NCBI GenBank assembly: GCA_964036665.1
Contig: OZ038530.1
Span: forward strand, 14,603,001 to 14,667,000
Direction of reading: 5' to 3'
From: Gordius sp. MW1
Taxonomy: Eukaryota > Nematomorpha > Gordioida > Gordea > Gordiidae
Length of the DNA stretch: 64,000 nucleotides
Shown here: positions 1 through 11,261 of the stretch, in pieces
Layout of the letters: each line of letters begins with the position of its first letter
Position numbering within the stretch: position 1 is the first letter of the stretch
The notes under the pieces: generated by a model
What the model was told of the DNA's origin: nothing
Database searches by the model: none
The model's input: only the letters and a program-made list of their open reading frames with translations
Translations under genes and position numbers: made by a program

Positions 1-86
1 GTTTTGGTACATTTGCCTAGTTTTAGGGTATTGTTTTAGCATATTCATCTTACTTACACATTTGATATGCATTTTATGCGTGAGAT

Positions 87-547
87 AGGGGGAGAGTGTC
101 GAGAATGCCTATGGGGAGGAGGCAATAGTCAAGCAGGGAGTCATAGAAATATATGCATTGTTGGCCTAAATGTCAGCCGCCCAAACCAACAAAAACTCAC
201 ACAAAAAAGCGACCGAAAAACAATTACAAATGAAAAATTGTTGCAAAAGTGAATCCAGTTTTGCAATTATCCGATATATAGTAACAACTTTAACAAGTTG
301 ACAAAAGAAATTTATGTATATAGGTAATCATTCGAGCACAATAATAATAATGAATATTGGGCTCGGGCGATGGCAAAATTAAAGCCAACCAGCGGTCATT
401 AGCTAATCTATTTGCGAAGGCAAAATATAAGTCTTTTACAGAAGCATAGGTCCACAGCTATTAAAAACTATAATTTTCCATGGCAATTATTGAAAAATTA
501 CAAGTTGGACAGGAAGGAGGGACAACCAAAAGCGAGCCCATAAATCA
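87..547 (+). repeat. Dispersed repeat family A, most complete copy
   Basis: Shares long blocks with 13336-13470 (TTGGCCTAAA, AGCCGCCCAAACCAAC, AGCGACCGAAAAACA), 14550-14645 (GCAATTATCCGATATATAG), 15090-15250 and 41335-41675 (GAAGCATA, CCATTAAAAAC). It ends near AAAAGCGAGCCCATAAAT, the junction that in other copies meets the palindrome AATTGCTATGCAATT. No protein is encoded and no clear terminal repeats were found. Confidence 0.6.
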
Positions 548-890
548 TCGAATTATGATTATGCAGATTATAGATGAAAAAGGAATACGCGGAACCTTGT
601 GGCGTTCGCGAATTTCATTATCAGTATAAATAAAGTTATTATTATAGCAGAAGGACATTTTATTAAGTTTCGCCCATAATATAATCCGCTTGGTATAAAA
701 CCTGTTCGCAGTTCATATTTTTTGGACTAATAATATGAAACGCCACATCCATCCTGACCGGACTATTACCCCTTCTCATAAATCGTATCCCCCGATTTAT
801 TATTCCCGAGGATATAACAATAATACTTGTGTTAGGAAGGCTTTTTTAATATTTACAGCTTGGAGGTATAATAAGAAACAACAAGGAATA

Positions 891-1024
891 TATGGGCGTC
901 GCCAGGGGCGCGGCTACTCTCTCTAAATCCATAGTTTTTTAATTTATTTATGGCTGAAATTGCCATTATATTGTCCCTAAATCATCTGTGTCTATTTATG
1001 ATTCCAATCCTGGCTACGCCCATG
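891..1024 (+). repeat. MITE, CATGGGCGTAGCC family, degraded
   Basis: The ends resemble TATGGGCGTCGCCAG and CTGGCTACGCCCATG in inverted orientation, around the family's internal GGCTGAAAT and TTGTCCCTAAATCAT. No target duplication is visible. Confidence 0.5.
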
Positions 1025-1551
1025 AGGGACCAATATATAAATTTTGCCAATTTATAATAATTATCTGGGCACAACAAACTTAAAATTGTTTAAAGGTGCC
1101 TTTTAAAATTTAAAATAACCTACACTACATAACATGTATACTGACCTTTAGATTTAATTGCATAACTAAAATTTTTACTATTTTTTAAAGTATTAAAAAA
1201 TGTTAAATGTCCTTATTTTTAATAAACAGACTGATAATAATGGGTATTGAGCGTAAATGTGTTCATAATAAATTTTGAATGAGTTTTTAGGTTGGATATA
1301 GACAGTTATTTTATTAAGAGATAAAATAATCCTTTGTTAAACTGACACAAATTGTGATATCTTTCCATTCCGCTATTATTTGAAAGTTATTTAACAACAT
1401 TTGAACAGTTTTTATTTTAACATTTTATTTTCTACGAAGGTAAATTTCAATCAATGTTAAAATTAATGGATTAAATTTTATGATTCTACCTATATATATA
1501 TATCTATATTAGTTTTTCATATGTTAAAATACATTTGTATTATCAATTAGA

Positions 1552-4500
1552 ATGAGTGAAAAATTATCATGGGCAGATTTAGCTGAGCAGCAGGAGTCTG
1601 AAAGTCTTGCTGCTCTTACGGCTTTAGAAATTTCTAAATCAACGTCTCAACCATCTCCATCTCTGAATAATAATTATGTATCCTTCAATCCTAGGACATC
1701 TGAAAATGCTTCTAGGCTAAATAATGGTTTGTTTCAAAATTTTAATTATGCCCCCTCTAACTCTCAGGAATCATTCCATAATTCTTACCAAACGAGTAAA
1801 GCAATAAATTTTTTACAAATTTATATGAAAGTGTATATATTACCTTTTATAATTTTAACAGCGTGTAGCCAGGATTTTTACGAGGGGGGGGGGAATCGGG
1901 CAAAATAATTTTAGCACGCATTTTGTCAAAAATTAATCAAAAAAATTAGATGTATATATAATATTTCTAGGTTTTTGAAAGTGTCTTAAAGTCTTTGATG
2001 TAAGTAAACTATAATATTTTAACCTATTTTTAGTTAAATCAAAAAACGGGGGTGGGGGCCTTATTTACGCCACTGGGTGTAATTAATCTTATCACCTCTA
2101 TGTTTTTGAATAACATATATATATATATATATATATATACTTTAACATCAACATAAGTTTAAGTAAAAAATATCTTTGGTTCATTTTTATTGATGTTACA
2201 AAAAGAATTTTTATTTTAAAATTTATAAAGATTACTTCATTTATTTACAATTTCTTGTAGAAAATAATTACACCAAAGCTGATACACTTATAAATGAAGC
2301 ACACGACCAAGCTATGTACAAAGGGACCAATAATATACAGGTATTAAATTTGAGGTTTGAAATAATATATAATTCATCAAAAAAAAATTATTACTTAGAA
2401 ATCGATGTTGTTAACCAGTGGTGAATCAATTGAAGCACCAAGTCGAGCAGAAGTATCCCTCCTCTCTAAATATCTTCACACACAACTGAGGGATATTCAT
2501 GCCTCCAATGCAGCATTAAAATCCACCAAAAATGAAAGTTTACAATTTAGAAATGGGTCAGGGCTGACATTTGAAGATTTAGGTTTAGATCCAGATCTAC
2601 TGAAGGGCATTCATGGTATGGGTTATCATAGCCCTTCCCTCATACAAGCCATGACCTTGCCCATAATGTTAGGCTTGAATAAAGATAATTACAAAAAGTC
2701 AAGTATTACCCCAAACGTCATAGCCCAAAGTCCTAGTGGTACAGGGAAAACTGCAGCCTTTGCCATCACTATGCTTTCACGAGTTGATACCCGCATTGAT
2801 GCTCCACAAGTAAAAATATAGTATTAATTAACCTTTTACTAAGTATAGTTTACCAACTAAAATGGTTGAATTGTGACAAAATGCTAATATGCTAGTGAAG
2901 AATATTCACCAAAGAGTATAAAACCTAGCTTTAGGATATAATTTGCTTGCTCATTTGCAATACATTGGCTATGATTCAGCTCTAGTATATTGTGCGCTTC
3001 TTTGGTTACTCTGTGTTGGACTAATTTACGCAAAAAATTCTGTTCTAATTCATTATATATTACAATTGTTAATGATTCAACAAATTAAACAGTACAAAGT
3101 GTTTTATAAGGTCAGATTAAGAAAATTGTCTTGTGTTTAATTTTTGACCATTCAAGTTAGGGTCAATCAAAAGATCTATTTCTATTTGTAATTTTTAGGC
3201 ACTATGCATATCCCCAACTTTCGAGTTAGCTTTGCAAACTTACGAAGTCATTGAGCGAATGGGTCGGTATATTAAAGGTCTCAAAATTGGACGTGCCCTG
3301 AAAGGATGCCCTTTAACCAAACCTGCTATAGCTGGACCTTTGAGAGGTCCAGGAGGTAATTAATAAACAGCTAATATTTAAAGCTTGGTACAGAAATAGT
3401 ATATATGAGACATGATAATGTAAACGTTATATAATTATCAGAGAGTTCAAGCTATTTTAATTTAGAATTTTGATTAAAGTTTATTATACAATTTAGAAAA
3501 TCACTATTTAAATTTCTTACTAATGAAAATCATAGTTTGACAATACGGTACTAACTAATTAGCCTTGAAGTCACTATAATTCCATTACTTATGAGTTGAT
3601 TTTCGCCAAATTAATGAATTGCTATGCAATTTATGGGCATATTTTTGGTGGTTCTGTCATAGCCGTCCTGTCCTGTCTTATGATTTGGTAAAAGAATTTT
3701 GTTGCTTTCGCATAAATACTAGCTAATGACCGCTGTTTGGCCTTAATTTTTCAAACTTCGACCAAGCCCAAATTCTATATTTATTTTTGTTACCCGCCTG
3801 AATTTCTTTACGCAACTTATCTAGCTTGTTGTTTTTTAACGGATATTTTCTTTATGCCCAATCTTTGCATGTACTTTCAACTCCTAAATTTTCAGACAGA
3901 TATGTTTGAAAAGGAAAATAAATGATTTTATATTAAATTACACTCGCCTCGATATAATTGTCATTTGTTGTTTGTACGCGTGGTGCGCACATCAGGCGCT
4001 TCTCAATCCAAACTTCGCATGGGGGATCACGTGATCGTGGGTACGCCGGGAACCTTGATGGAACTCGTTCGGCGCCGCACCCTGCAGTTGGATCACGTGA
4101 CCGTCTTCGTTTTGGACGAAGCGGACGTGATGCTTGAAATTCAGGGAACGTGCGATTCCTGCATCCGGATAAATAATATGCTCCCGCCCTCGTCAACTTC
4201 TCCGCACGGCGGCTCAGGAAATTCCCGAACACCCCAAAATATTACGTGTCAGCGTCTATTGTTCTCCGCCACGTTCGATCCTCAGGTCGGTGTTAACCCT
4301 TTTTTAGCTTACTTTAAACGTTTAAGTTTTCATAAATGAATAAAAGCAAAAGTGAAAACATCGTTTGGAGCTTTTAATTAGTTTTTGCATTTTGAAAATA
4401 CTATGTTGGTTCAATAATTTTCATCGTTTTCTAATTTATTTGCTTGGGTATAATGAGATTAAATTTTAAAAAAAATTATACTTTGCTAAATCCGTAAATG

Positions 4501-7500
4501 AAATTTTATACTTACAAAGTAAATGAGCATGGGCCTAGCCAGCATTGGAATTAGAGGGGGGGGACAATAATTATTTAGGGAGGGACAAAATGATCATTTT
4601 TTCCAATTTTGGCCATAATTATAAAATTTTTGCATTTAGAGGGGGGGCAGCCGCCCCTCCCTGCCCCCCTCCTTGGCTACGCCCATGTAAATGAGTATTG
4701 TAACCCGTAAAAAGATACATCATGATTATATATATATATAAATTATTCATTTTAAATGATTGCAGGTCATGTCTTTTGCCCGTTCGATAGTGCCCGATGC
4801 CCAAGTATTTAGCCTGGAACCACCTAAATTAGTGCCTCAGAACATTAGGCAATTTTGTGTGACGTGTCAAGATTTTGCTAGCAAGCTTAGAGCTCTAGTG
4901 ACCGTGTATGGTGCCATGTCTATCGGTAAATATTAATTGCTATATGTAATTTATGGGCTCGCTTTCTTTCTTTAACAATCAATCATAATGGTTGTGCATT
5001 ATCAAATTGAAGTTTTGGTGTTCATGGGTGTAGCCAAGGGTGGGGCGGCTGCCCCCCTCTAAATCCAAAAATTTGTTGAAATTTATTAAAATTATAGCCA
5101 AAAATTCAAAAATGTTAATTTTGCCACCCACTCCAATGCTGGCTATGCCCATGCTGGTGTTAAAGTTTTCTATTTAGCTGGTGAAATAATGTAGTTTTCA
5201 TCGTGTATTCTTTAAAAGTTATAAGAAAACCTTTTAATGTAAAAATTAATTTTTGAAATGGTCGCCTTAGTAAGATTTTGCAATTTTTTCTTTGGAATGC
5301 TCAAATTGTTTTTATCCTTGCAACAAGTATTTAGATGAAATTAAGCTGGTTGATATTTAGATTATTATTAAGTTTATATATCTAAACTATTTAATTCTTC
5401 TTCTTCTTCTTCTCTATCTTGTACTAGTGTTGTAAAAATGGATGTGTTTTGCATGGTCGATCTTTGGTTTTAGTCGACTAAACATAAACAAACCAAAGCT
5501 TTTTTGGTGTATTTTTCTTATTATAGGCCAAAGGGTTTTGTTCAAACCTTGGTCTATTTATGTTGTCGACAAACAAAACGCATCCGTTTTTACAACATGA
5601 GGTCCCACAGTTGTAAAGTTTATTTTGATATGATCCGGTGTGGGCCATGTCCTGATATTTCCTCTTAGTTTTCATAACTTGTCCAGTTGCCCTTTCCACC
5701 TACCAAGAGGTCGTCCTCTCCCCCTCTTCCCCAGAACCTCCATCTCCAATACATTTGTATTCATACATGGGCGTAGCCAGCTTTGGAATTAGAGGGGGCC
5801 AATAATGATTTAGGGATGTTTAGGGAGGGGCAAAATGAACATTTTTTAAAATTTTAGCCATTCTAATGAGTTTTAACATTTTTTTAGATTTAGAGGGGGG
5901 CAGCCGCCCCCCCCCTGCCCCCCCCCCCTTGGCTACGCCCATGGCTTCATATCATTTGCCTCTCTTCATAGAATATGATGATAAATTTTATTAATTCATT
6001 GGTTGTTCCGAAATCCGATCTTTACACCTCCTGTTTTTCAACAATGTTGATTTAAAAGTCAACTTTAAAAGGTTTGGCCTCATTTGATGTATATTTAGAC
6101 CTGATATGCTAAATCAAATAGATATTTATCATTTTTTTAAAGCCTGGCCGAATTAGCCTTTTCATTTATATACTTTCCCGTAAAAATAATTTTACTTTAT
6201 AGGCATTATTAATAATAAACCTTTATGTCATATTTGAAGAATTATTTTAAAAGATGAGTGTTTTTCAAATGACAAATGCCACTTAAAAACCTAAATCTTT
6301 GGATTACTATTTTGAATTAAAATCTCTGTTTAAAATTGTATTAAGACTTTTTAGATAATCTTGGAATAAGGGAAAAAGGTATGACCCTTTTTTAATTTTA
6401 ACTAAAATACCCTACTGATTGTTTTATTTATCTCTCTCCAAATCTCCACTCATTCGAAAATTTATTTAGGTGACCCTTACGAATCCTGTTATTTCGCAAT
6501 ATTACAAAATATCGTAAATTCTTAATTTTTTTACGAAAGATATTCTCTTCATGGATTATATTTCATATTTTTAACAATCATTATAAGAATACATGCCAAC
6601 ATTGTCGTAGCTAGGAGGTGGTAGGGAGGGGCGGCTGTGCCCCTCTAAATCCAAAAATTCCTTCAAATTTAATATAATTATGGCTAAAATTTTAAAAAAT
6701 TATCATTTTGCCCCCCCCCCTAATCAATATTGCCCCCTTCTAATTTCTATCCTGGTTACGCCCATGCATACTAAAATATGCTGATCGTATTGTTTTATTT
6801 TATTTTATTATCACAACTCAATTTTATATTTATTTTCACTTACTACTTCTTATCACTTCGTAATCATCTCGTGACCGTTTTAATTCATACAGGTCAGAGC
6901 ATCTTGTTTTGTGATACCAAAAAACAAGCTGGTTACCTGGTAGGCTATCTTTCTCGAGATGCCGGATTTCCCATAGCTTTGTTGAGCAGTGAGTTAGACA
7001 TCGAGCGTCGAGCTGAAGTTATCAATCGGTTTAGAGAAGGGCAAGAAAGGTCACTATAATACATAGTTTGAAACTTGACAAATTTATTAAAGAGCTTCTA
7101 ATAGACATTTGCATTTGCATACATCAAAATTTTACTTTAATAGATAGTATATACATGGGCGTAGCCAAAAAGGAGCAGGAAGGGGCGGCTGCCCCCCTCT
7201 AAGTCCAAAAATTTGTTGAAAATTAATAAAATTATGGCTAAAATCTCAAAAATGATCATTTTGCCCCTCCCTAATTCATTATTGCCCCCCCCCTCTAATT
7301 CCAATGCTGGTTACCAAGGCAACGTCTGATTAATCAAATGTAATTTTGCATAGTAAATGAATGTACATAAATTGCTTAAACTTGTTATACATTACAAAAA
7401 TTATTTACATTCTCAAGGTATTCTTGAGATTTAAAGTTGCATTTGAGCTTTTAATACCTAACTTTGTCCAGCAATTGTTTATCACTTACCTGTAAGTTTG

Positions 7501-8066
7501 CTTAAAATGTTAGTGTACTAATTTTAAGATGATATTGTTTTGAATCATTGTCTTTTGTAATTAATTTCTTTGTTGATATGGAGGTCTTTGTTCATTATTA
7601 ATTAGTTTAAAACAATTTTTGTTAGGTAATTAGTTAAAGGTCAGTTTTTAGAAAAACACCTACCCACTTAAAAAGAGGACACATTTTTATTTTCCAGCCT
7701 CCTTAAATTTATAGTTCACTTAAAATATTTGATTTTAAAGGCACTAATTTCTTATCCGTTAATATTAGGTTGATAGTTGCTACAAATGTGTTAGCTCGTG
7801 GCATAGATGTTGAACAAGTGAATTTGGTGGTTAACTTTGACATACCAACTCACTACTCAGATAGGAGTAAAGCTGATTTTGAAACTTACCTGCATCGAAT
7901 TGGGCGTTGTGGAAGATTTGGTAAAAAGGGTTTGGCCATTAACTTATTAGAACCATCCCAATTGCCCCTCCTCAGACAGATTGAAGACCATTTTGGCATT
8001 AAAATACCATTTGTAAACTTAGATAAAGAAGAGGAATTGGAAAAATTTGTATTGGAAAATGACTAA
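1552..8066 (+). CDS. DDX19: DEAD-box ATP-dependent RNA helicase, DDX19/Dbp5 family (8 exons)
   Basis: Exons read as 1552-1795, 2261-2340, 2399-2809, 3199-3355, 3996-4285, 4766-4925, 6893-7049 and 7769-8066. All junctions are GT-AG and phase-consistent, giving 598 aa. Visible in order: a low-complexity N-terminus; Q motif (F-EDLGL about residue 166, Q191); Walker A SGTGKT near 222-226; PTFELA; TPGT; DEAD (VLDEADVML); [32 protein letters not shown]. The segments [18 protein letters not shown] and ARGIDVEQV with the R-I-G-R-x-G-R-F-G-K ending are diagnostic of DDX19/Dbp5. That family remodels mRNPs at the cytoplasmic face of nuclear pores with Gle1 and inositol hexakisphosphate. The protein is about 120 aa longer than typical DDX19. 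The extra length is a long N-terminus and inserts before TPGT (around PLRGPGG) and before SAT (a Ser/Pro/Gly stretch). Exon 5 is clearly richer in GC than its neighbours. Several introns hold MITEs. The acceptor at 3996 is chosen by phase and is the least certain junction. Confidence 0.93.
1859..2086 (+). repeat. Inverted-repeat element with CAGTGGCGTA-type ends, in helicase intron 1
   Basis: Begins CAGCGTGTAGCCAGG and ends TTTACGCCACTG, imperfect inverted ends. G-tracts lie just inside both ends. Related half-elements occur at 9617, 15690-15765, 26373, 34743 and 44768. No target duplication seen. Confidence 0.35.
3608..3790 (-). repeat. Dispersed repeat family A, inverted copy in helicase intron 4
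   Basis: Starts with the palindrome AATTGCTATGCAATT followed by TATGGGC. The inverted family A blocks (TTTCGCATAAATAC, TAGCTAATGACCGCTG) follow. Confidence 0.5.
4528..4687 (+). mobile_element. MITE, CATGGGCGTAGCC family, 8-bp target duplication
   Basis: Terminal inverted repeats CATGGGCCTAGCCAG and TTGGCTACGCCCATG. Flanked by perfect direct repeats TAAATGAG (4520-4527 and 4688-4695). Inside helicase intron 5. Non-coding, 160 bp. Confidence 0.85.
5023..5153 (+). mobile_element. MITE, CATGGGCGTAGCC family
   Basis: Ends CATGGGTGTAGCCA and GGCTATGCCCATG. Flanks TTGGTGTT and CTGGTGTT match at 7 of 8. In helicase intron 6, opposite orientation to the copy at 4528. Confidence 0.75.
5425..5598 (+). 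mobile_element. MITE with TAGTGTTGTAAAA ends, older copy
   Basis: The left end TAGTGTTGTAAAAATGG and right end CCGTTTTTACAACA are inverted copies. The interior shares TAGTCGACTAAACATAAAC with the well-preserved copy at 56033. The last bases of the right end are altered and no target duplication is visible. Confidence 0.6.
5766..5943 (+). mobile_element. MITE, CATGGGCGTAGCC family
   Basis: Ends CATGGGCGTAGCCAG and TTGGCTACGCCCATG. Flanks TATTCATA and GCTTCATA match at 6 of 8. Long C-tracts in the right half. Third copy inside helicase intron 6. Confidence 0.75.
6601..6766 (+). repeat. MITE, CATGGGCGTAGCC family, left end eroded
   Basis: Left end reads TGTCGTAGCTAGG; right end CTGGTTACGCCCATG is intact. 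In helicase intron 6, 120 bases before exon 7. Confidence 0.6.
7154..7313 (+). repeat. MITE, CATGGGCGTAGCC family, right end truncated
   Basis: The left end CATGGGCGTAGCCA is intact; the right side stops at CCAATGCTGGTTACC. In helicase intron 7. Confidence 0.6.
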
Positions 8067-8184
8067 AGCATTAAAAACTTTGAATATTTCATTTTTGCAT
8101 AAATATATGTTGTGTTTTTAATTGTGGTGACTGACTATATTTATATTTTAAAATTATTACTTAAAGCATAGTGAAAAGTTATTA

Positions 8185-8190
8185 AATAAA
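8185..8190 (+). promoter_or_regulatory. Polyadenylation signal of the DDX19-like gene
   Basis: AATAAA about 120 bases after the helicase stop codon, followed by AT-rich sequence. It lies inside the 420-base gap that separates this gene from the convergent histone gene. Confidence 0.5.
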
Positions 8191-8488
8191 ATCTTATATT
8201 CTATATACTACTTTTTATATTATTAAAATATGCCAAATGATTAAAAATTGCTAGATATGCTGGAAAAAAAAATATTTTCTCTGATTAGCCAATAAAACTA
8301 TCTTCAATAAAAGGGTATACAAAATGTTTAGCAAAAACAAACAAAATTATATTACAATACTAATTTTGTTCATGTCCATGAACACAAATACCAATGAGAA
8401 TAGTATTTAATGAATAACATTTTATAATTAAAAAATCTATAAATAAAAATACATTACAGTAATTAAAATTAAGTCTAGTATATTTTGG

Positions 8489-8934
8489 TTAATATTCTTG
8501 AGATTGAGTGTTAGCTTTTCCATGACCCGTTTGAGTTTCCGATTTTTTGGGTAACAAGGAAGATTGAATATTTGGTAAAACTCCACCTTGAGCAATTGTT
8601 ACACCACCTAAGAGTCTATTGAGTTCTTCATCATTTCTTATGGCTAATTGAATATGTCTTGGGATAATTCGAGACTTTTTATTGTCTCTAGCCGCATTCC
8701 CTGCCAATTCCAAAACCTCGGCTGCAAGGTATTCAAGAACACCTGCCAAATACACGGGTGCACCAGCTCCAACTCGTTCAGCATAATTACCTATAAAAAT
8801 TTTGTACTATAAAGTTTTAAATTACCTTTCCTTAATAATCGATATAATCTTCCAACTGGAAATTGTAGGCCGGCTTTATCAGATTTGCTGGTTTTCTTTG
8901 ATTTAACTTTTGCACCTTTACCTCTACCGCTCAT
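8489..8934 (-). CDS. H2AX: Histone H2A.X (2 exons)
   Basis: Exon 1 is 8934-8826 and exon 2 is 8790-8489, with a 35-base GT-AG intron; the product is 136 aa. It begins MSGRGKGAK and continues with AGLQFPVGR, the acidic-patch region ([28 protein letters not shown]), [24 protein letters not shown] and [17 protein letters not shown]. It ends in SQEY, the SQ-E/D-hydrophobic motif phosphorylated by ATM/ATR-type kinases at double-strand breaks. That C-terminus defines H2A.X; H2A.Z lacks it and has a different core. The intron and the absence of a recognisable histone 3' stem-loop after the stop suggest a polyadenylated, replication-independent gene, unlike core replicative histones. The small insertions and substitutions in the N-terminal tail are ordinary. 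It is tail to tail with the helicase gene, 422 bases apart. Confidence 0.96.
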
Positions 8935-9773
8935 TATAAATTTTTGTTTGAAGAAGGCGGGTAAGCAAAATTAAGTGGCAATATGTTTCCTCGAGGAAAG
9001 TGTTGAGTCAATTATATTGCGCTTGCACTTAACCCTAAAACTTGGAGTTGGAACTATGCTTAATGTTAGTTAAGAATAAACAATTATAATAACTCTTTAA
9101 AAATAAGCATATAACATACTTTAAATTTATTTTTATTACGTAAATTTTTAATTGTGACTAAAGCCAAATTTAAGAACTGCTCATGTATTATTAGTTTATG
9201 GCTATATACACATTAAATTATATAATATGTTAAAATTTATTAGTTTCTTGATCCTGATCAAATGTAACCTTTTATTTTACACTATTAAAGTTAGCATTAT
9301 AAGAATTAAGGAACTCTATGACAAATTTAAGCCTTAAACATTCCATTTCAAAGGGCTTATACAAAGATTTTAAATATAGCTGCAATATAAGAAACTTAAA
9401 TTCTTTAAAACCCACTGCTTTAAATATGATAAATCAAATTTTACTAAATTAAGTATGCATTTATAAAAATATCAATTAAAATAGGTACGCTAAATCTATG
9501 TTTTTCTAAGATTTTGTTATGGCTTAAATTTCTAAATTTTCCACTATAGTTAAAAAATTAAAAAAAGGGTGAGTGAGTTAAAGGAGCCATTAAAGGTAAT
9601 AGTTTTAAATACTAACAGGGGCGTAGCCAGGATTGCCTAAGGGGGGGGGGGAGTTTCAGATTTTTTCCATAAAAAATACTCTTAAACAAAAATTTATTTA
9701 GATTTAATACAGTAGTTGCGGAGGCAGGAATACCCAATTAAAGGGGGGGGGGGGGGGGGTAAATTTTGTTTTA

Positions 9774-10377
9774 CCCTCGAGAGCATTAGTGGGGTACCAC
9801 GGACCCCACGATATTTATAAACTTAAATATAAAACGCGTTTAAAGCTAATTGATCTGGCCTTTTCAGTAGCCTAATATTTTACCAAGAACTAAGTTTGAG
9901 GATAAATTCATAACTTTTGGCCCATTACTTTTTAAAATATAGCATCCTTTTGGCCACAGGGGTCCTGTGTACCCCACGAATGCTCTCACGTAAGTTTTTT
10001 TCTATTGGAAAAAATGTATGTATTTTTTTATGATTTCTTTTACAATTTGTGTTTTTAATACATTTTGAACATTCTTTTAATAAAAAATCACGTTTATTTT
10101 GATTTATTTTAAGGTATATGATGTCAAGAGGTAAAATGAGGGGAAGCTCTAAAATAACCAAAATAAAAATGGGGGTCCAGAAAATCATAAGTTTTGTAAT
10201 GTTAATTCGATTCATATCAAAATTTATACCATCGATCTTAAGACCTTTATAAACACATGTTTAAAATTTGAAAGGTTTAAAAAGAATACTTTAAAAGTTA
10301 TTAGAAGTTAAAAAATGGGGTCAAATATACCCCACGAATGCTCTCGCATTCGGGATTTTCAGGAATGCTCTCGAGGG
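9774..10377 (+). mobile_element. Possible piggyBac-like non-autonomous element
   Basis: Inverted ends CCCTCGAGAGCATT and AATGCTCTCGAGGG, followed on the right by TTAA and preceded on the left by TTTA, close to the TTAA target of piggyBac elements. Repeated internal motifs include GTACCCCACGAATGCTCTC. No transposase frame. The superfamily call rests on end and target only. Confidence 0.45.
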
Positions 10378-10479
10378 TTAAAAAAATAACGATTAAATAA
10401 AAATTAATTATAATTATATAAATGCAATATTTACCATAGGTTTTGGGTAAAAACGCATTAATAATATATTCAGGGACGC

Positions 10480-10830
10480 AAACTGCAAAGAGCCCATTTC
10501 AACTTAGGGTCATTGTTTTAACTATACATATGGGGCCTTTTAGGCTTAATTTGCCCATCAGTACCAAAAATTGACCCCGCCCCGCTATACCGGAAAAATC
10601 CTTATATATTCTGCGGCTTTTTAAACATTTTTTGTCAATACTTAAACAATCATTTATTTATATGTTAAACATGTTCAATAGTAATCATGTTAATAAAAGT
10701 CCCAAACAGACATTTGTTCATTCTAACAAGCAAGGCGACCATAAATTTTCACTAGTAAGCATTTGAAGCTGCATAAAACCATTTAAATTCTATGCAAACT
10801 TAATTTTAGCTAATTAAATATACCTATTTT
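10480..10830 (+). repeat. hAT-family remnant (GGGCCTTTTAGGCTTAATTT type)
   Basis: Shares GGGCCTTTTAGGCTTAATT and AGCTGCATAAAACCATTTA with 24740-25090. The latter block is also at 44920-45230 in altered form. The GGCCCG-rich other end is at 12890-13010, so the arrays between may have been inserted into it. Confidence 0.5.
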
Positions 10831-11027
10831 TGTTAATTGCTATGCAATTTATGGGCTCGTTTTTGGTTGTCCGTTGTCCGTTGTCCGTTACCCTATCTAT
10901 TTGCATTGGGTATATTAGGTTATCGATTTTTAATTGCTATGCATGAGAAAGAGGTGCCCCACCCCTCATCTCTATCTCCCTCGCTGTTTTATATATAAGA
11001 TTTGTTAAATTATCTATTATAAAAACA

Positions 11028-11245
11028 TAAATAAAAGTTGTTTACTTTTTAATTGCTATGCAATTTAACTAGTTATATAATAAGCATAAATAAAAGTTGT
11101 TTACTTTTAATTGCTATGCAATTTAACTAGTTTTTGTTATATAATAAACATAGATAAAAGTTGTTTACTTTTAATGCTATGCAATTTAACTAGTTATATA
11201 ATAAACATAAATAAAAGTTGTTTACTTTTTAATTGCTATGTAATT
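11028..11245 (+). repeat. Tandem array, about 60-bp unit containing the AATTGCTATGCAATT palindrome
   Basis: Four units at spacings of 59, 64 and 57 bases, each with TAAAAGTTGTTTACTTTT, the palindrome and TTTAACTAGTTATATAATAA. A fifth unit at about 11495-11545 lies inside the next array. Confidence 0.85.
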
Positions 11246-11261
11246 TAACTAGTTTTGGGGT

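Larger units (their letters stand above)
1..1551. other. Upstream of the helicase gene: repeats only
   Basis: Holds a long dispersed-repeat copy (87-547), a weak MITE copy (891-1024) and AT-rich sequence with a (TA)n run just before the helicase start. No gene is supported; the short open frames at 67 and 735 are inside repeats. Confidence 0.6.

Noticed and set aside
67-926. Short plus-strand frames at 67-252 and 735-926
   Set aside because: The first is inside repeat family A; the second has no supporting context and ends in a MITE copy.
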